From the NCBI GenBank assembly GCA_029261215.1, contig JAJDBT010000021.1:22091-86090 (forward strand): 64,000 bases of DNA, written 5' to 3'. A program made the translations under genes and the position numbers. Position 1 is the first letter of the stretch; each line of letters starts with the position of its first letter. The DNA comes from Nitrospirota bacterium. GTDB taxonomy: Bacteria; Nitrospirota; Nitrospiria; SBBL01; JAADHI01. The notes beneath the pieces are model-generated. The model saw only the letters and a program-made list of their open reading frames with translations, was not told the origin of the DNA and made no database searches. This document shows, one piece after another, positions 28,655-36,905 of this stretch.

Positions 28655-28683
28655 ATTATACAAGATCAACCATAATGAATCAA
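28655..28683 (-). promoter_or_regulatory. Predicted dnaA promoter
   Basis: On the minus strand TTGATT (28678-28683), 17 bp, then a perfect TATAAT (28655-28660). Transcription would start near 28648, leaving a leader of about 125 nt that contains the inverted DnaA-box pair. It is the best hexamer pair in the gap. Confidence 0.65.
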
Positions 28684-28718
28684 GACAGGTCGCCCTTAAA
28701 TAGAAAAACCTTCCACAT

Positions 28719-28727
28719 TTATCCACA
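28719..28727 (+). promoter_or_regulatory. Consensus DnaA box
   Basis: Exact TTATCCACA, upstream of the predicted dnaA promoter and next to the AT-rich stretch likely to be unwound. Confidence 0.8.
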
Positions 28728-28875
28728 TACATATCACCATAATTAGTTTTTTATTTTCAATAAGTTAGATCATATATCCGTACAAAATGACTCATACTAT
28801 TACTACTATTAATAACATTTTCTTATAAAAACAAAAAAAATCACCGTGGCGACTCTTATAATTTATTTTCATTTC

Positions 28876-30102
28876 TTAAGAGCGATACAAGGCATTAATT
28901 TTGACATAATCCAGACTTAAGTCAGAGGTCCACACATTAAATACCCCTTTTCCGGATTGAAGAGAAAGATGCAGACAAATTTCAGCGTTTTTCAAATAAA
29001 CTGAAATATCCTTTTCGGCATCACTGCCCAGATAAAGACCATGATGAACGAGTTCTGTGGATCCAAAAAAAAGATTAATTTCTTCAGGCTTTACCTTTAC
29101 GCCAGAATTGCCAATTGCGGCTATAATTCGTCCCCAATTGGCATCCTCTCCGTAAAAGGCAGTTTTAACAAGGAGTGAATTTGCGATGGCAAATGCAATT
29201 TTATTTGCAGCAGTATTATTTTTGGCGCCGCTAACCTTGATCTCGATTAATTTTGTAGCACCCTCTGCATCTTTAATTAACATTTTAGCGAGCGTCAAAC
29301 AGGCTTTTTTTAATAAGGCCGTAAATTCATGGTAACTTTGGTCTTTTCTCTTTATTTCCGGTCCTTTTTTCCCGTTGGCAAAAAGAAGAACCATATCGTT
29401 GGTGCTTGTGTCCCGGTCAATCGTAATTCGATGAAAGGAGTGATCGACGGCTTCTTTAAGGGATTCCTGAAGCAAGGCTTGTGTCATTGAGACATCAGTG
29501 GATAAAAATGAAAGCATCGTGGCCATATTGGGATGAATCATTCCGGCCCCTTTTGCCATTCCACCGACATAAATTTCATTTTTTCCTATTGTCGTTTTAA
29601 AAGCGACTTCTTTCGGGCAAGTATCTGTTGTCATAATGGCGGATGCTGCGGCTTTGCCTCCATCTTTAGACAGCGCTTTAGAAAGCAGGGAAATCGTTGG
29701 AATAATTTTTTCCATTGGGAGCTGAACACTAATGACCCCCGTAGATGCGACAAAAACAGTCTCTGGTGCGATATTCAGGGTTGATGCGGTCTCAGAGGCC
29801 ATTCGCTTTGCATTGATAGCGCCTTCTTTGCCTGTGAAGGCATTGGCGTTGCCACTATTTATGATGATTGCCTGGCCTTGGCCTTTTTTTAAATGACGTT
29901 TATTAAGGAGAATCGGTGGGGCTGGAAAACGATTCTTTGTAAAAAGTCCTGCCACGGTGCAAGGAACATCGGATGTAATGAGCGCCATATCCAGTGCGCC
30001 ATTCTTTTTGATTTTTGCCGAAAGTCCGGCCGCTTTAAATCCTGAAACAGCAGTAATCCCAGCTTTTTGGAGTGTTGTAATCTGTTCTTTTTTAGAAATC
30101 AT
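28876..30102 (-). CDS. argJ: Bifunctional ornithine acetyltransferase / N-acetylglutamate synthase ArgJ
   Basis: ArgJ recycles the acetyl group from N-acetylornithine to glutamate. 408 aa, full length. The precursor self-cleaves before the Thr in KGAGMIHPNMATML to give two chains; TIDRDTSTNDMVLLFANG and GEDANWGRIIAAIGNSG are conserved in the beta chain. It comes 21 bp after argC. Whether it is mono- or bifunctional cannot be told from sequence alone. argB is not in the window. Confidence 0.96.
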   Translation of the reverse strand: MISKKEQITTLQKAGITAVSGFKAAGLSAKIKKNGALDMALITSDVPCTVAGLFTKNRFPAPPILLNKRHLKKGQGQAIIINSGNANAFTGKEGAINAKRMASETASTLNIAPETVFVASTGVISVQLPMEKIIPTISLLSKALSKDGGKAAASAIMTTDTCPKEVAFKTTIGKNEIYVGGMAKGAGMIHPNMATMLSFLSTDVSMTQALLQESLKEAVDHSFHRITIDRDTSTNDMVLLFANGKKGPEIKRKDQSYHEFTALLKKACLTLAKMLIKDAEGATKLIEIKVSGAKNNTAANKIAFAIANSLLVKTAFYGEDANWGRIIAAIGNSGVKVKPEEINLFFGSTELVHHGLYLGSDAEKDISVYLKNAEICLHLSLQSGKGVFNVWTSDLSLDYVKINALYRS

Positions 30103-30123
30103 ATCTATCCTGTGAAAGAGGTT

Positions 30124-31155
30124 TTATGGAAAAAATCCTGGATTTGAAAGCCCTAAAGATTCTTCCCAACCCATCATTAAATTCATATTTTGTATTGCTT
30201 GTCCTGCTGCGCCTTTAACTAGATTATCAATTGCGGTGATGATAATAACTGTTTTTTGTAAAGGCGTTTCAAAAGCGCTGATATCACAATAATTTGTGCC
30301 ACGAACGCTGGAAATATTGGATGGTTCTTTAATCAGACGAATAAAAGTTTCATTCTGATATGTTTCAAAAACGGTGTCGATTTTCTTTTGTGAAAGAGAT
30401 GTGTTTAATGGCAGATAAATGGTTGTTAAAATCCCTCGATTGACAGGTAAAAGATACGGCGTGAAGAGGGTTTGAGGCATTTTTCCGGCAAAATGTGTCA
30501 TTTCCTGATTAATTTCCGGAAGATGACGATGCGTTCCGATGTTGTAGGGAAGCAGTGCTTCATTCACTTCCGGAAAATGTGTTTTTGAGGAGGGGGACCG
30601 TCCTGCACCAGAAACCCCTGATTTTGCATCAATAATAATTTGACGATCAAAATCAAGCAGACCTGCTTTTAGAAAGGGGTAAACACCCAGAAGCGTTCCT
30701 GTGGGATAACACCCAGGGTTTGCAATAAGCTGAGCTGTTTTTATTTTGTCTCTGTAAACTTCTGGTAAGCCATAAATACGTTGATTTAAAAGAGCAGGGG
30801 CTTTATGAGGTGATTTGTACCAGTTTTCGTAGAGTGTGCTGGATTCAAGTCGAAAATCAGCTGATAAATCAATGACTTTTTTCCCAAGTTTCATAAATTG
30901 TTGTACCGGGGTCATCGCGGTGGTATGTGAAAGCGCTACAAAAATAAAGTCCGCTTTTTGTGCAATTTTTTGCGGATCTAATGCCTCGAGTGTTAATTCG
31001 TAGTGTCCTTTTAAAAAAGGGTGGCGGGAATAGAGTGGTTCTCCTGCAGATTGGTTTGAGGTCACGCAAGTGACTTCCACGTTTGGATGTTGTGCTAAAA
31101 GCCGGAGGAGTTCACCTCCGGTGTATCCCGTTGCCCCGATAATCGCAATTTTCAT
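30124..31155 (-). CDS. argC: N-acetyl-gamma-glutamyl-phosphate reductase ArgC
   Basis: NADPH-dependent reductase of the third arginine step. 343 aa with the Rossmann start IIGATGYTGGELLRLL and the catalytic Cys149 in NPGCYPTG; IDAKSGVSGAGR and PYNIGTHRHLPEI are further signatures. It heads a two-gene argC-argJ unit downstream of the rpsI terminator. Confidence 0.97.
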   Translation of the reverse strand: MKIAIIGATGYTGGELLRLLAQHPNVEVTCVTSNQSAGEPLYSRHPFLKGHYELTLEALDPQKIAQKADFIFVALSHTTAMTPVQQFMKLGKKVIDLSADFRLESSTLYENWYKSPHKAPALLNQRIYGLPEVYRDKIKTAQLIANPGCYPTGTLLGVYPFLKAGLLDFDRQIIIDAKSGVSGAGRSPSSKTHFPEVNEALLPYNIGTHRHLPEINQEMTHFAGKMPQTLFTPYLLPVNRGILTTIYLPLNTSLSQKKIDTVFETYQNETFIRLIKEPSNISSVRGTNYCDISAFETPLQKTVIIITAIDNLVKGAAGQAIQNMNLMMGWEESLGLSNPGFFP

Positions 31156-31229
31156 AATAGGCTTGTCTCTATAGTGTTATATTTGTTTTTAATATAAAAA
31201 AACAGACGTATTTTCATAAAATTTTTATT

Positions 31230-31262
31230 AAAAAAAAAGGAAGGCCTTTCGACCTTCCTTTA
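31230..31262 (-). terminator. Intrinsic terminator after rplM-rpsI
   Basis: On the minus strand an AAAGGAAGG/CCTTCCTTT stem with an 8-nt loop is followed by a run of nine T (the A run at 31230-31238 on the plus strand). It lies 25 bp after the rpsI stop, so it ends the ribosomal-protein transcript before argC. Confidence 0.85.
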
Positions 31263-31286
31263 AAAATATGAAATAGGTTGAAATTC

Positions 31287-31679
31287 TTAACGTTTTGAAA
31301 ACTGGAATTTTGCCCTTGCACCCTTTTGGCCGAATTTTTTACGTTCTTTTTTCCTGGCGTCGCGGGTAAGGAAGCCTGCTTTTTTGAGTTGATCCCTTAA
31401 ATGGGGTGAAACTTCCAGCAATGCTTTTGAAATTCCGTGTCTTAATGCCCCAGCTTGTCCTGTCAGTCCACCACCTGAAATATTGGCAACGACATTATAT
31501 TTTCCGATTGTATCGGTAATATTAAAGGGCTGACGAATAATAAACTGCCAAGTTTCGCGAGGGAAATAAGCATCTGAAGTACGGCCGTTGACAATTGTGC
31601 TTCCTTCTCCGGGGGTAAGGTAAACACGTGCGACTGCATTTTTTCGCTTACCGGTAATGATACTGTGCGCTGATGTCAT
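31287..31679 (-). CDS. rpsI: 30S ribosomal protein S9
   Basis: 130-aa S9. [17 protein letters not shown] near the start and the C-terminal [24 protein letters not shown] region, whose basic tail reaches the P-site tRNA, are diagnostic. It follows rplM by 20 bp, the universal L13-S9 pair, and is followed by an intrinsic terminator. Confidence 0.98.
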   Translation of the reverse strand: MTSAHSIITGKRKNAVARVYLTPGEGSTIVNGRTSDAYFPRETWQFIIRQPFNITDTIGKYNVVANISGGGLTGQAGALRHGISKALLEVSPHLRDQLKKAGFLTRDARKKERKKFGQKGARAKFQFSKR

Positions 31680-31699
31680 ACTTCTTAGACCTTTCTATT

Positions 31700-32128
31700 T
31701 TAAAACGAGACGGCTTCTGGTTTTTGGGCAAAATGAGGATGTGAGTCCCCCGCATATACTTTTAACTTTTTACCCATGGCGTTTCCCAGTTTTGTTTTTG
31801 GCAACATTCCCAGAACTGCATATTTAATCACCTGTTCTGGTTTCTCTGCTCGCAATTTTTTGAGGGTGGTTGACTTAATTCCGCCGATGTAGCCTGTGTG
31901 GTGGTAATAGGTTTTGTCCGTTTCTTTTTTTCCAGTGACGGCCACTTTTTCCGCATTAATGATAATCACGTGATCACCCAGATCCTGATTCGGCGTAAAG
32001 ATCGCCTTGTTCTTTCCTCGGAGGATGTCTGCAACTCGAACGGCCATTCTCCCCAGGATCGCGTCTTTGGCATCAACGATGTACCATTTTTCTTCCACAT
32101 CGACTTTTTTAAAAGAAGTTGTTTTCAT
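31700..32128 (-). CDS. rplM: 50S ribosomal protein L13
   Basis: 142-aa L13. Conserved stretches are [43 protein letters not shown] and [18 protein letters not shown]. First gene of the L13-S9 unit, with a good promoter just upstream. Confidence 0.98.
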   Translation of the reverse strand: MKTTSFKKVDVEEKWYIVDAKDAILGRMAVRVADILRGKNKAIFTPNQDLGDHVIIINAEKVAVTGKKETDKTYYHHTGYIGGIKSTTLKKLRAEKPEQVIKYAVLGMLPKTKLGNAMGKKLKVYAGDSHPHFAQKPEAVSF

Positions 32129-32170
32129 TCATAACCTTTCAAGTAGCAATTATTAGATCAATAACGGCAA

Positions 32171-32199
32171 ATTGTGATACAAAAAAGTTTCATTGTCAA
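32171..32199 (-). promoter_or_regulatory. Predicted rplM-rpsI promoter
   Basis: On the minus strand, a consensus TTGACA (32194-32199) is followed after 17 bp by CACAAT (32171-32176; four of six matches). Transcription would start near 32164, about 35 nt before the rplM start codon. Confidence 0.55.
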
Positions 32200-32207
32200 C
32201 TATAAAA

Positions 32208-32729
32208 TTACGCATCATAAGGTCCAAAATCCGTCGGTTTTAATTTTTCGAGCCAAGCGTCAAGGCTCTCAGGTCCTTTTTTACTCAGGACTTCGTCGGT
32301 AACGTAGATGGGAACGCCCATTCGCAAGGCAAGTGCAATTGCATCACTTGGTCTCGCGTCTACCGTCACTTCTTCAGATTCCTCCGTGATTCCGTCGAGA
32401 GCCGGGTTTTCTGTTGTTTGATCATTTCCTTTTTGTGCCTGTGGCGTTTGCAGAAAATGCAAAGATGCGTAGTATGTACTGCCCTTCATGCTGTGGATCA
32501 GGATTTTTTCCAAGGGTACTTTTAAGTGATTCAGAAAATCTTTGAGCAGATCATGGGTGAGTGGTCTTGGAGACGAAATGCCTTCCATCGCGAAACGGAT
32601 GGCATTTCCTTCCGCCATACCTACCCAAATAGGAAGCAGCTCAAGATCCTGCTCATCTTTTAGAATGACAATCTGTGCATTGGTATTGGGATCTGCAATA
32701 ATTGCATCGACTTTTAAGGGAATGTTCAT
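32208..32729 (-). CDS. Bifunctional nuclease (BFN/DUF151) family protein, copy 1
   Basis: 173 aa. The DUF151/BFN domain is clear: LPIWVGMAEGNAIRFAMEG, PRPLTHDLLKDFL and VDARPSDAIALALRMGVPIYV. Plant and bacterial members have been reported with DNase/RNase activity, but the physiological role is unsettled. This copy has an acidic insert of about 25 residues (QKGNDQTTENPALDGITEE) between the two halves that its neighbour lacks. Both copies end with the same motif, LKPTDFGPYDA here and LRPEDFGKYDT there, so they arose by duplication. Confidence 0.88.
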   Translation of the reverse strand: MNIPLKVDAIIADPNTNAQIVILKDEQDLELLPIWVGMAEGNAIRFAMEGISSPRPLTHDLLKDFLNHLKVPLEKILIHSMKGSTYYASLHFLQTPQAQKGNDQTTENPALDGITEESEEVTVDARPSDAIALALRMGVPIYVTDEVLSKKGPESLDAWLEKLKPTDFGPYDA

Positions 32730-32799
32730 GCTTTTTGCTTTCTGCTCGTTGATTTCATGACTTACAGGGATGTCTCTGCGTGATCAAAACGCGTTTTGC

Positions 32800-33255
32800 C
32801 TAGGTATCATATTTTCCAAAATCCTCGGGTCGTAAATTTTCAAGCCATCGGTCGAGTTCTTCAGAACTCGGTTTTTTGATCGCTTCATCTGCCACAAAAA
32901 TGGGAACGTCGGCACGAAGCGCCAGGGCGATGGCATCACTGGGCCTCGAATCCACGGTAATTTCAGAACCCTGATAGGTCAAATGTGTTTTAGATAAATA
33001 GGTGTTGTCTTTCAGCTCTGTAACGACAATACTAATGATCTTGGCTTCAAGCGAATCCAGGACATTTTTGATAAGGTCGTGTGTCATGGGACGAGGGGTA
33101 AAAATCCCTTCCAGCGCGAGGCTAATGGCATTTGCTTCCGGTCGGCCGACCCAAATGGGCAAAACATCGGTATTTTCTTCTCCCCGAAGAATAATGATGT
33201 AAGCATTGTTATAGGGATCAAACATCAATCCCCGGACTTTCATTTGAACCAACAT
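32800..33255 (-). CDS. Bifunctional nuclease (BFN/DUF151) family protein, copy 2
   Basis: 151 aa from the ATG at 33255; an upstream TTG frame exists but family members start MLVxMKVxGL as here. The core motifs LPIWVGRPEANAISLALEG, PRPMTHDLIKNVLDSL and VDSRPSDAIALALRADVPIFV are intact. It is the compact form without the insert of copy 1, which follows 70 bp downstream. Tandem BFN genes imply either subunit specialisation or dosage; no further function can be read from context. Confidence 0.88.
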   Translation of the reverse strand: MLVQMKVRGLMFDPYNNAYIIILRGEENTDVLPIWVGRPEANAISLALEGIFTPRPMTHDLIKNVLDSLEAKIISIVVTELKDNTYLSKTHLTYQGSEITVDSRPSDAIALALRADVPIFVADEAIKKPSSEELDRWLENLRPEDFGKYDT

Positions 33256-33284
33256 CTTCAATGACCTTAAAAACAGTAAATTAA

Positions 33285-33312
33285 CTTATCACTTTGCTCA
33301 ATTTATTGTCAA
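33285..33312 (-). promoter_or_regulatory. Possible promoter of the BFN gene pair
   Basis: Minus-strand TTGACA (33307-33312) followed after 16 bp by GATAAG (33285-33290). It lies between panC and the first BFN gene, with a start expected near 33278. Only the -35 is a full match. Confidence 0.35.
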
Positions 33313-33392
33313 CGAACAGCAGCGTGTTTCCAAGGGCTGAAATAGGATCTAAAACAAGAATGGGGCCTCTGGAGTCACTCTGTCTCGGGGGC

Positions 33393-34244
33393 TTATTTTT
33401 TAGGGATTTTAAGTCGAATGTTGTCAATGAGCCGTACTCTTCCGATGTGAATCGCAGCCAGCAATACCGCGCAATCTGCCAGTCGCTCAAGTGGTTCCAA
33501 TGTTTCGATATCACACAAGGCAACATAGTCGTATTTGAGTCCGGGGATGGATTCGAGGAGCGATGTGACGGTTTGAATAATACATTTTGCGTCCCGTTCT
33601 CCTGATCGAACCTGGTTTTTCGCGGCCTGCAGGGCCCGATAAAGAATGGCCGCGTTTTCACGTGCTTTGGTGGACAGGCGCGCATTCCGCGAACTCATTG
33701 CGAGGCCGTCTTTTTCACGGCAGGTGGCGCAAACACGCATTTGGGTTTCAAAATGCAGGTCACGAATCATTTGGCGGATAACACAGCTTTGTTGATAATC
33801 CTTTTGCCCGAGGTAAAGCCGGTCTGGCCGGGTAATTTGAAGCAGTTTGGCGACAATGGTGCTCACCCCTTTAAAATGGTCTGGGCGAAAAATTCCTTCC
33901 CAGGGCTGGCTAATCTTCGAAACAGTCACCGTGCTTTGAAATCCCGGAGGATAAAGGTCTTTTTCTGAAGGGATCCAAAGCAGGTCCGCTCCTGCGCTGT
34001 GTGCTTTCTTTCGATCTGAAGCCAACTCCCGTGGATAAACCTTAAAATCCTCCGTAGGCCCAAATTGTAAGGGATTGACAAAAAGGGAGACGACGAGAAA
34101 ATCACATTCTGCCTTGGCCTTTTTCATGAGGGACAAATGTCCTTCGTGCAGCGCCCCCATGGTCGGCACAAAAGCAATTGTTCCGTTTGACCGTGCTGAT
34201 TTTAAAATTTGCCGAACCCTGTTGATGCTTGAGACAACGCGCAT
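33393..34244 (-). CDS. panC: Pantothenate synthetase PanC
   Basis: Condenses pantoate with beta-alanine using ATP. The nucleotide-binding PTMGALHEGHLSLM motif, SLFVNPLQFGPTEDF, YLGQKDYQQ and the KMSKS-like SSRNARLS are present; about 283 aa from the ATG at 34244. A TTG nine bases upstream is open but less likely. It follows folK with only a few bases between, at the distal end of the dapL-folK-panC run. panB and panD are not in the window. Confidence 0.96.
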   Translation of the reverse strand: MRVVSSINRVRQILKSARSNGTIAFVPTMGALHEGHLSLMKKAKAECDFLVVSLFVNPLQFGPTEDFKVYPRELASDRKKAHSAGADLLWIPSEKDLYPPGFQSTVTVSKISQPWEGIFRPDHFKGVSTIVAKLLQITRPDRLYLGQKDYQQSCVIRQMIRDLHFETQMRVCATCREKDGLAMSSRNARLSTKARENAAILYRALQAAKNQVRSGERDAKCIIQTVTSLLESIPGLKYDYVALCDIETLEPLERLADCAVLLAAIHIGRVRLIDNIRLKIPKK

Positions 34245-34249
34245 TTTTC

Positions 34250-34813
34250 TCAATTCTCCGTTTTAATGCACCATGCGGGCTCAAAGCGCTTTACGATTAA
34301 GGGCCTGTCGGTTCCACTTTCAAGTTGCTTGAGCAGTTCATTTGCCGTTTGAGCAGATTGAATGTGAACAAAATCGGGGGCGATTTCTAAAAGAGGAATC
34401 AACACAAAAGCACGACGCGCAACCTCGGGATGCGGCAGGATCAGCCCTGGGGATGTGGTTACGAGTTGGTTATAAAAAAGAATGTCGAGATCAATGGTGC
34501 GCGGTCCTTTCGGAACCTTGATGTTTTTGCCTAACTCAGCCTCAATGATCTGGCAATGGACTAAAAGGTCTTGTGGAGAGAGACATGTTTCAATCGCGAT
34601 GACCGCATTATAAAAGCGATCCTGGTCAATAAAGTCTACCGGATCCGTTTCGTAAAGGGAGGAAACGATCGTGACCCCAATGCCCGGTGTGTCTCTGAGA
34701 CCCTGAAGGGCTTTTTGGCAATATGAGAGACGGTCCCCCATATTTGAGCCGATGCCGATAAACGCGGTATTTGATTGAGGCGGGTGTGTCCCCGCCTCAA
34801 TCTGCTGATGCAT
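34250..34813 (-). CDS. folK: 2-amino-4-hydroxy-6-hydroxymethyldihydropteridine pyrophosphokinase FolK
   Basis: HPPK of folate synthesis, transferring pyrophosphate from ATP to the pterin. Motifs: FIGIGSNMGDR at the start of the domain, NAVIAIET, and KVPKGPRTIDLDILFYN with the metal-binding Asp pair. The frame opens at 34891 inside dapL; the ATG at 34813 lies 14 bp after the dapL stop and is preferred, giving 187 aa. The panC start is just after its stop. Confidence 0.93.
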   Translation of the reverse strand: MHQQIEAGTHPPQSNTAFIGIGSNMGDRLSYCQKALQGLRDTPGIGVTIVSSLYETDPVDFIDQDRFYNAVIAIETCLSPQDLLVHCQIIEAELGKNIKVPKGPRTIDLDILFYNQLVTTSPGLILPHPEVARRAFVLIPLLEIAPDFVHIQSAQTANELLKQLESGTDRPLIVKRFEPAWCIKTEN

Positions 34814-34826
34814 TGCTTGTATTCCC

Positions 34827-36008
34827 CTAGCCTCGGATGCCGGCAGCTTCCATGCGGTCAATTGCTTCCTGCAGGCGTTCTTTTGAGACACAGAGTGTCA
34901 TTCTAAAGTAACCTTCTCCTCCTGCGCCGAAGCCATTGCCCGGTGTGGTAACGATGGCGGTATCTTTCAAAAGTTTAGCCGTCATTTCAGAAGAGGAGAT
35001 CCCTGTGGGAGTGGGAATCCAGACATAAAAAGCCGCCTTTGGCGGATCGACCTTAAATCCGAGTTTATGCAAACCAGAAATTAAAACATCGCGTCGTTCC
35101 TGATAAATATTGCGTATCGCGGCCAGTGGTTGATCGTCCATTTCCAGGGCGGTGATTCCCGCTTCCTGTACTGCCTGAAAAATACCCGAATCAATATTGG
35201 TTTTTACTTTTCCCAGGGCAGCGATGACATTACTGTTCCCGACAGCAAACCCGATCCGCCAGCCGGTCATATTGTATGTTTTTGAAAGGGAATGCAGTTC
35301 AATTCCGACCTCTTTTGCTCCATCAATCTCCATAAAACCGACCGGGGGTTTTCCATCGTAATAGATTTCAGAGTAAGCGGCATCGTGGCAGATCACCACA
35401 TTATGGCGATGGGCAAAAGCCACCAGTTTTTCAAAAAAGGCACGATTGGCCACAGCGGCTGTCGGGTTGCCAGGATAATTCAGAAAAAACAGTTTGGCCT
35501 TATCCGCGACTTCGGCCGGAATTGCATCAAGGTCGGGTAAAAATCCGGTTTCAAGGGTGAGCGGGACAAGGTGTGATTTCCCGCCGGCAAAAAGCGTTCC
35601 GGCGTGATAGACGGGATAGCCGGGATCGGTCATCATTGCGGTATCGCCCGGGTTGATCAGGGCCATGGGCAGATGTGCGACCCCTTCTTTCGATCCGATG
35701 AGGGAGAGCACTTCCGTTTTGGGGTCGAGATCGGCGTTAAATCGTTTTTTATACCAGCTTGCAACGGCCTGACGAAAAGAAAGCAGGCCGACATAACTTG
35801 GATATTGGTGGTTTTTCGGATTGGCCGCAGCTTTTTGCAGGGTTTTGATAATCGGATCCGGCGTTGGCAGGTCAGGATCTCCGACACCGAGATTGATAAT
35901 GTCTTTTCCTGCTTCAATGGCCTCCTGTTTCATTTTGTCGATTGCGGCAAAAAGGTAAGGGGGCAGATTTTTGATGCGGTCGGCCATTTCGACTTCGAGT
36001 TTCTTCAC
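34827..36008 (-). CDS. dapL: LL-diaminopimelate aminotransferase DapL
   Basis: PLP enzyme that converts tetrahydrodipicolinate directly to LL-diaminopimelate, bypassing dapD-dapC-dapE. 393 aa, aminotransferase class I/II. Features: INLGVGDPDLPTPDPI, the NYPGNPTAAVA substrate and cofactor segment, and the Schiff-base lysine in SLSKTYNMTGWRIG (near 237). The neighbouring dapB, dapA, dapF and lysA complete the pathway, which supports DapL against other class I aminotransferases. Confidence 0.93.
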   Translation of the reverse strand: MKKLEVEMADRIKNLPPYLFAAIDKMKQEAIEAGKDIINLGVGDPDLPTPDPIIKTLQKAAANPKNHQYPSYVGLLSFRQAVASWYKKRFNADLDPKTEVLSLIGSKEGVAHLPMALINPGDTAMMTDPGYPVYHAGTLFAGGKSHLVPLTLETGFLPDLDAIPAEVADKAKLFFLNYPGNPTAAVANRAFFEKLVAFAHRHNVVICHDAAYSEIYYDGKPPVGFMEIDGAKEVGIELHSLSKTYNMTGWRIGFAVGNSNVIAALGKVKTNIDSGIFQAVQEAGITALEMDDQPLAAIRNIYQERRDVLISGLHKLGFKVDPPKAAFYVWIPTPTGISSSEMTAKLLKDTAIVTTPGNGFGAGGEGYFRMTLCVSKERLQEAIDRMEAAGIRG

Positions 36009-36018
36009 GATGACTCCT

Positions 36019-36819
36019 TTATTTTAGATTCAACACATCCATCATGTCGTAGAGACCAGGGGGTTGTTGGCTGACCCATTGGGCGGCAATGAGTGCACCT
36101 CGGGCAAAGTTATTTCGATTGTGGGCGCGATGTGTCAATTCGATGCGTTCTCCGGGACCTGCAAATGTAATGGTATGCTCCCCCACAACATCGCCTGCCC
36201 GGAGGCTCTGTAAGCCTATTTCCCCGGAAACCCGTGCCCCAATGTTGCCTTGACGCGTGAAACGTCCGGACTGTTGCAGTGTGGTGCCACGGCTTGCGGC
36301 GACAACTTCCCCCATACGAATGGCTGTGCCGCTGGGTGCGTCTTTTTTGAGTCGATGATGGATTTCCATGATTTCGGCATCATAGGCCTCGCCGAGAGCG
36401 GCTGTGGCCTCGGCGATCAATTTAAACATCACATTGACCCCAACGCTCATGTTTGGAGAGAGCACAACCGGGATTTTTTTTGCTGCGGCATCAATCTGTT
36501 TTCTGTGATCCTGCGTGAGTCCTGTGGTGCCGATGACAATCGGTTTTCCATTGGCTTTGGCTTCCTGAACCATTTGAACCGTGCCTTGAGGATAGGTGAA
36601 ATCGATAATGACATCCCCGCTTTGCAGCGATTTTTTTGAAAATTCGCTAATGGAAATGCCCCAGGTTCCGATGCCGATTAAACCTCCGACATCTTTTTTC
36701 ATCGCCGGATGCCCGGTTTTTTCCAGTGCAGCGCCCAGTTCGAGTTCGTCTTCTTCGTAGAGGCTTTCTAATATGGCTCTCCCCATGCGACCTGCAGCCC
36801 CTGAAATAATAATCTTCAT
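36019..36819 (-). CDS. dapB: 4-hydroxy-tetrahydrodipicolinate reductase DapB
   Basis: NAD(P)H-dependent reductase of the DAP pathway, 266 aa. N-terminal Rossmann motif ISGAAGRMGRAI, the VIGTTGLT and VLSPNMSVGVN segments, and the signature MEIHHRLKKDAPSGTA with catalytic His pair and Lys. Lies between dapA and dapL. Confidence 0.97.
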   Translation of the reverse strand: MKIIISGAAGRMGRAILESLYEEDELELGAALEKTGHPAMKKDVGGLIGIGTWGISISEFSKKSLQSGDVIIDFTYPQGTVQMVQEAKANGKPIVIGTTGLTQDHRKQIDAAAKKIPVVLSPNMSVGVNVMFKLIAEATAALGEAYDAEIMEIHHRLKKDAPSGTAIRMGEVVAASRGTTLQQSGRFTRQGNIGARVSGEIGLQSLRAGDVVGEHTITFAGPGERIELTHRAHNRNNFARGALIAAQWVSQQPPGLYDMMDVLNLK

Positions 36820-36905
36820 CGTCCGTCTTATCCTCTGTTTTATAAAGTGTGCTCGAAGGCCCGTCTATTTTATTGCGTGAAGATGCGCTCTATTAAATAT
36901 GAATT

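Larger units (their letters stand above)
28524..28875. other. Predicted replication origin (oriC) region
   Basis: A 352-bp AT-rich intergenic stretch upstream of dnaA with DnaA boxes at 28550-28558 (TTATACACA), 28561-28569 (reverse of TAATCCACA) and 28719-28727 (perfect TTATCCACA). Long A/T tracts lie at 28740-28840. The minus strand of 28797-28811 reads five consecutive TAA/TAG triplets, resembling DnaA-trio elements, although no good DnaA box stands next to them on the expected side. The dnaA-dnaN-gyrB-gyrA order supports an origin here. A dnaA promoter also lies inside. No protein gene was seen. Confidence 0.8.

Noticed and set aside
33281..33685. Open frame overlapping the panC 3' end on the same strand
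   Set aside because: Different frame inside panC, no recognisable motif, no ribosome-binding site.
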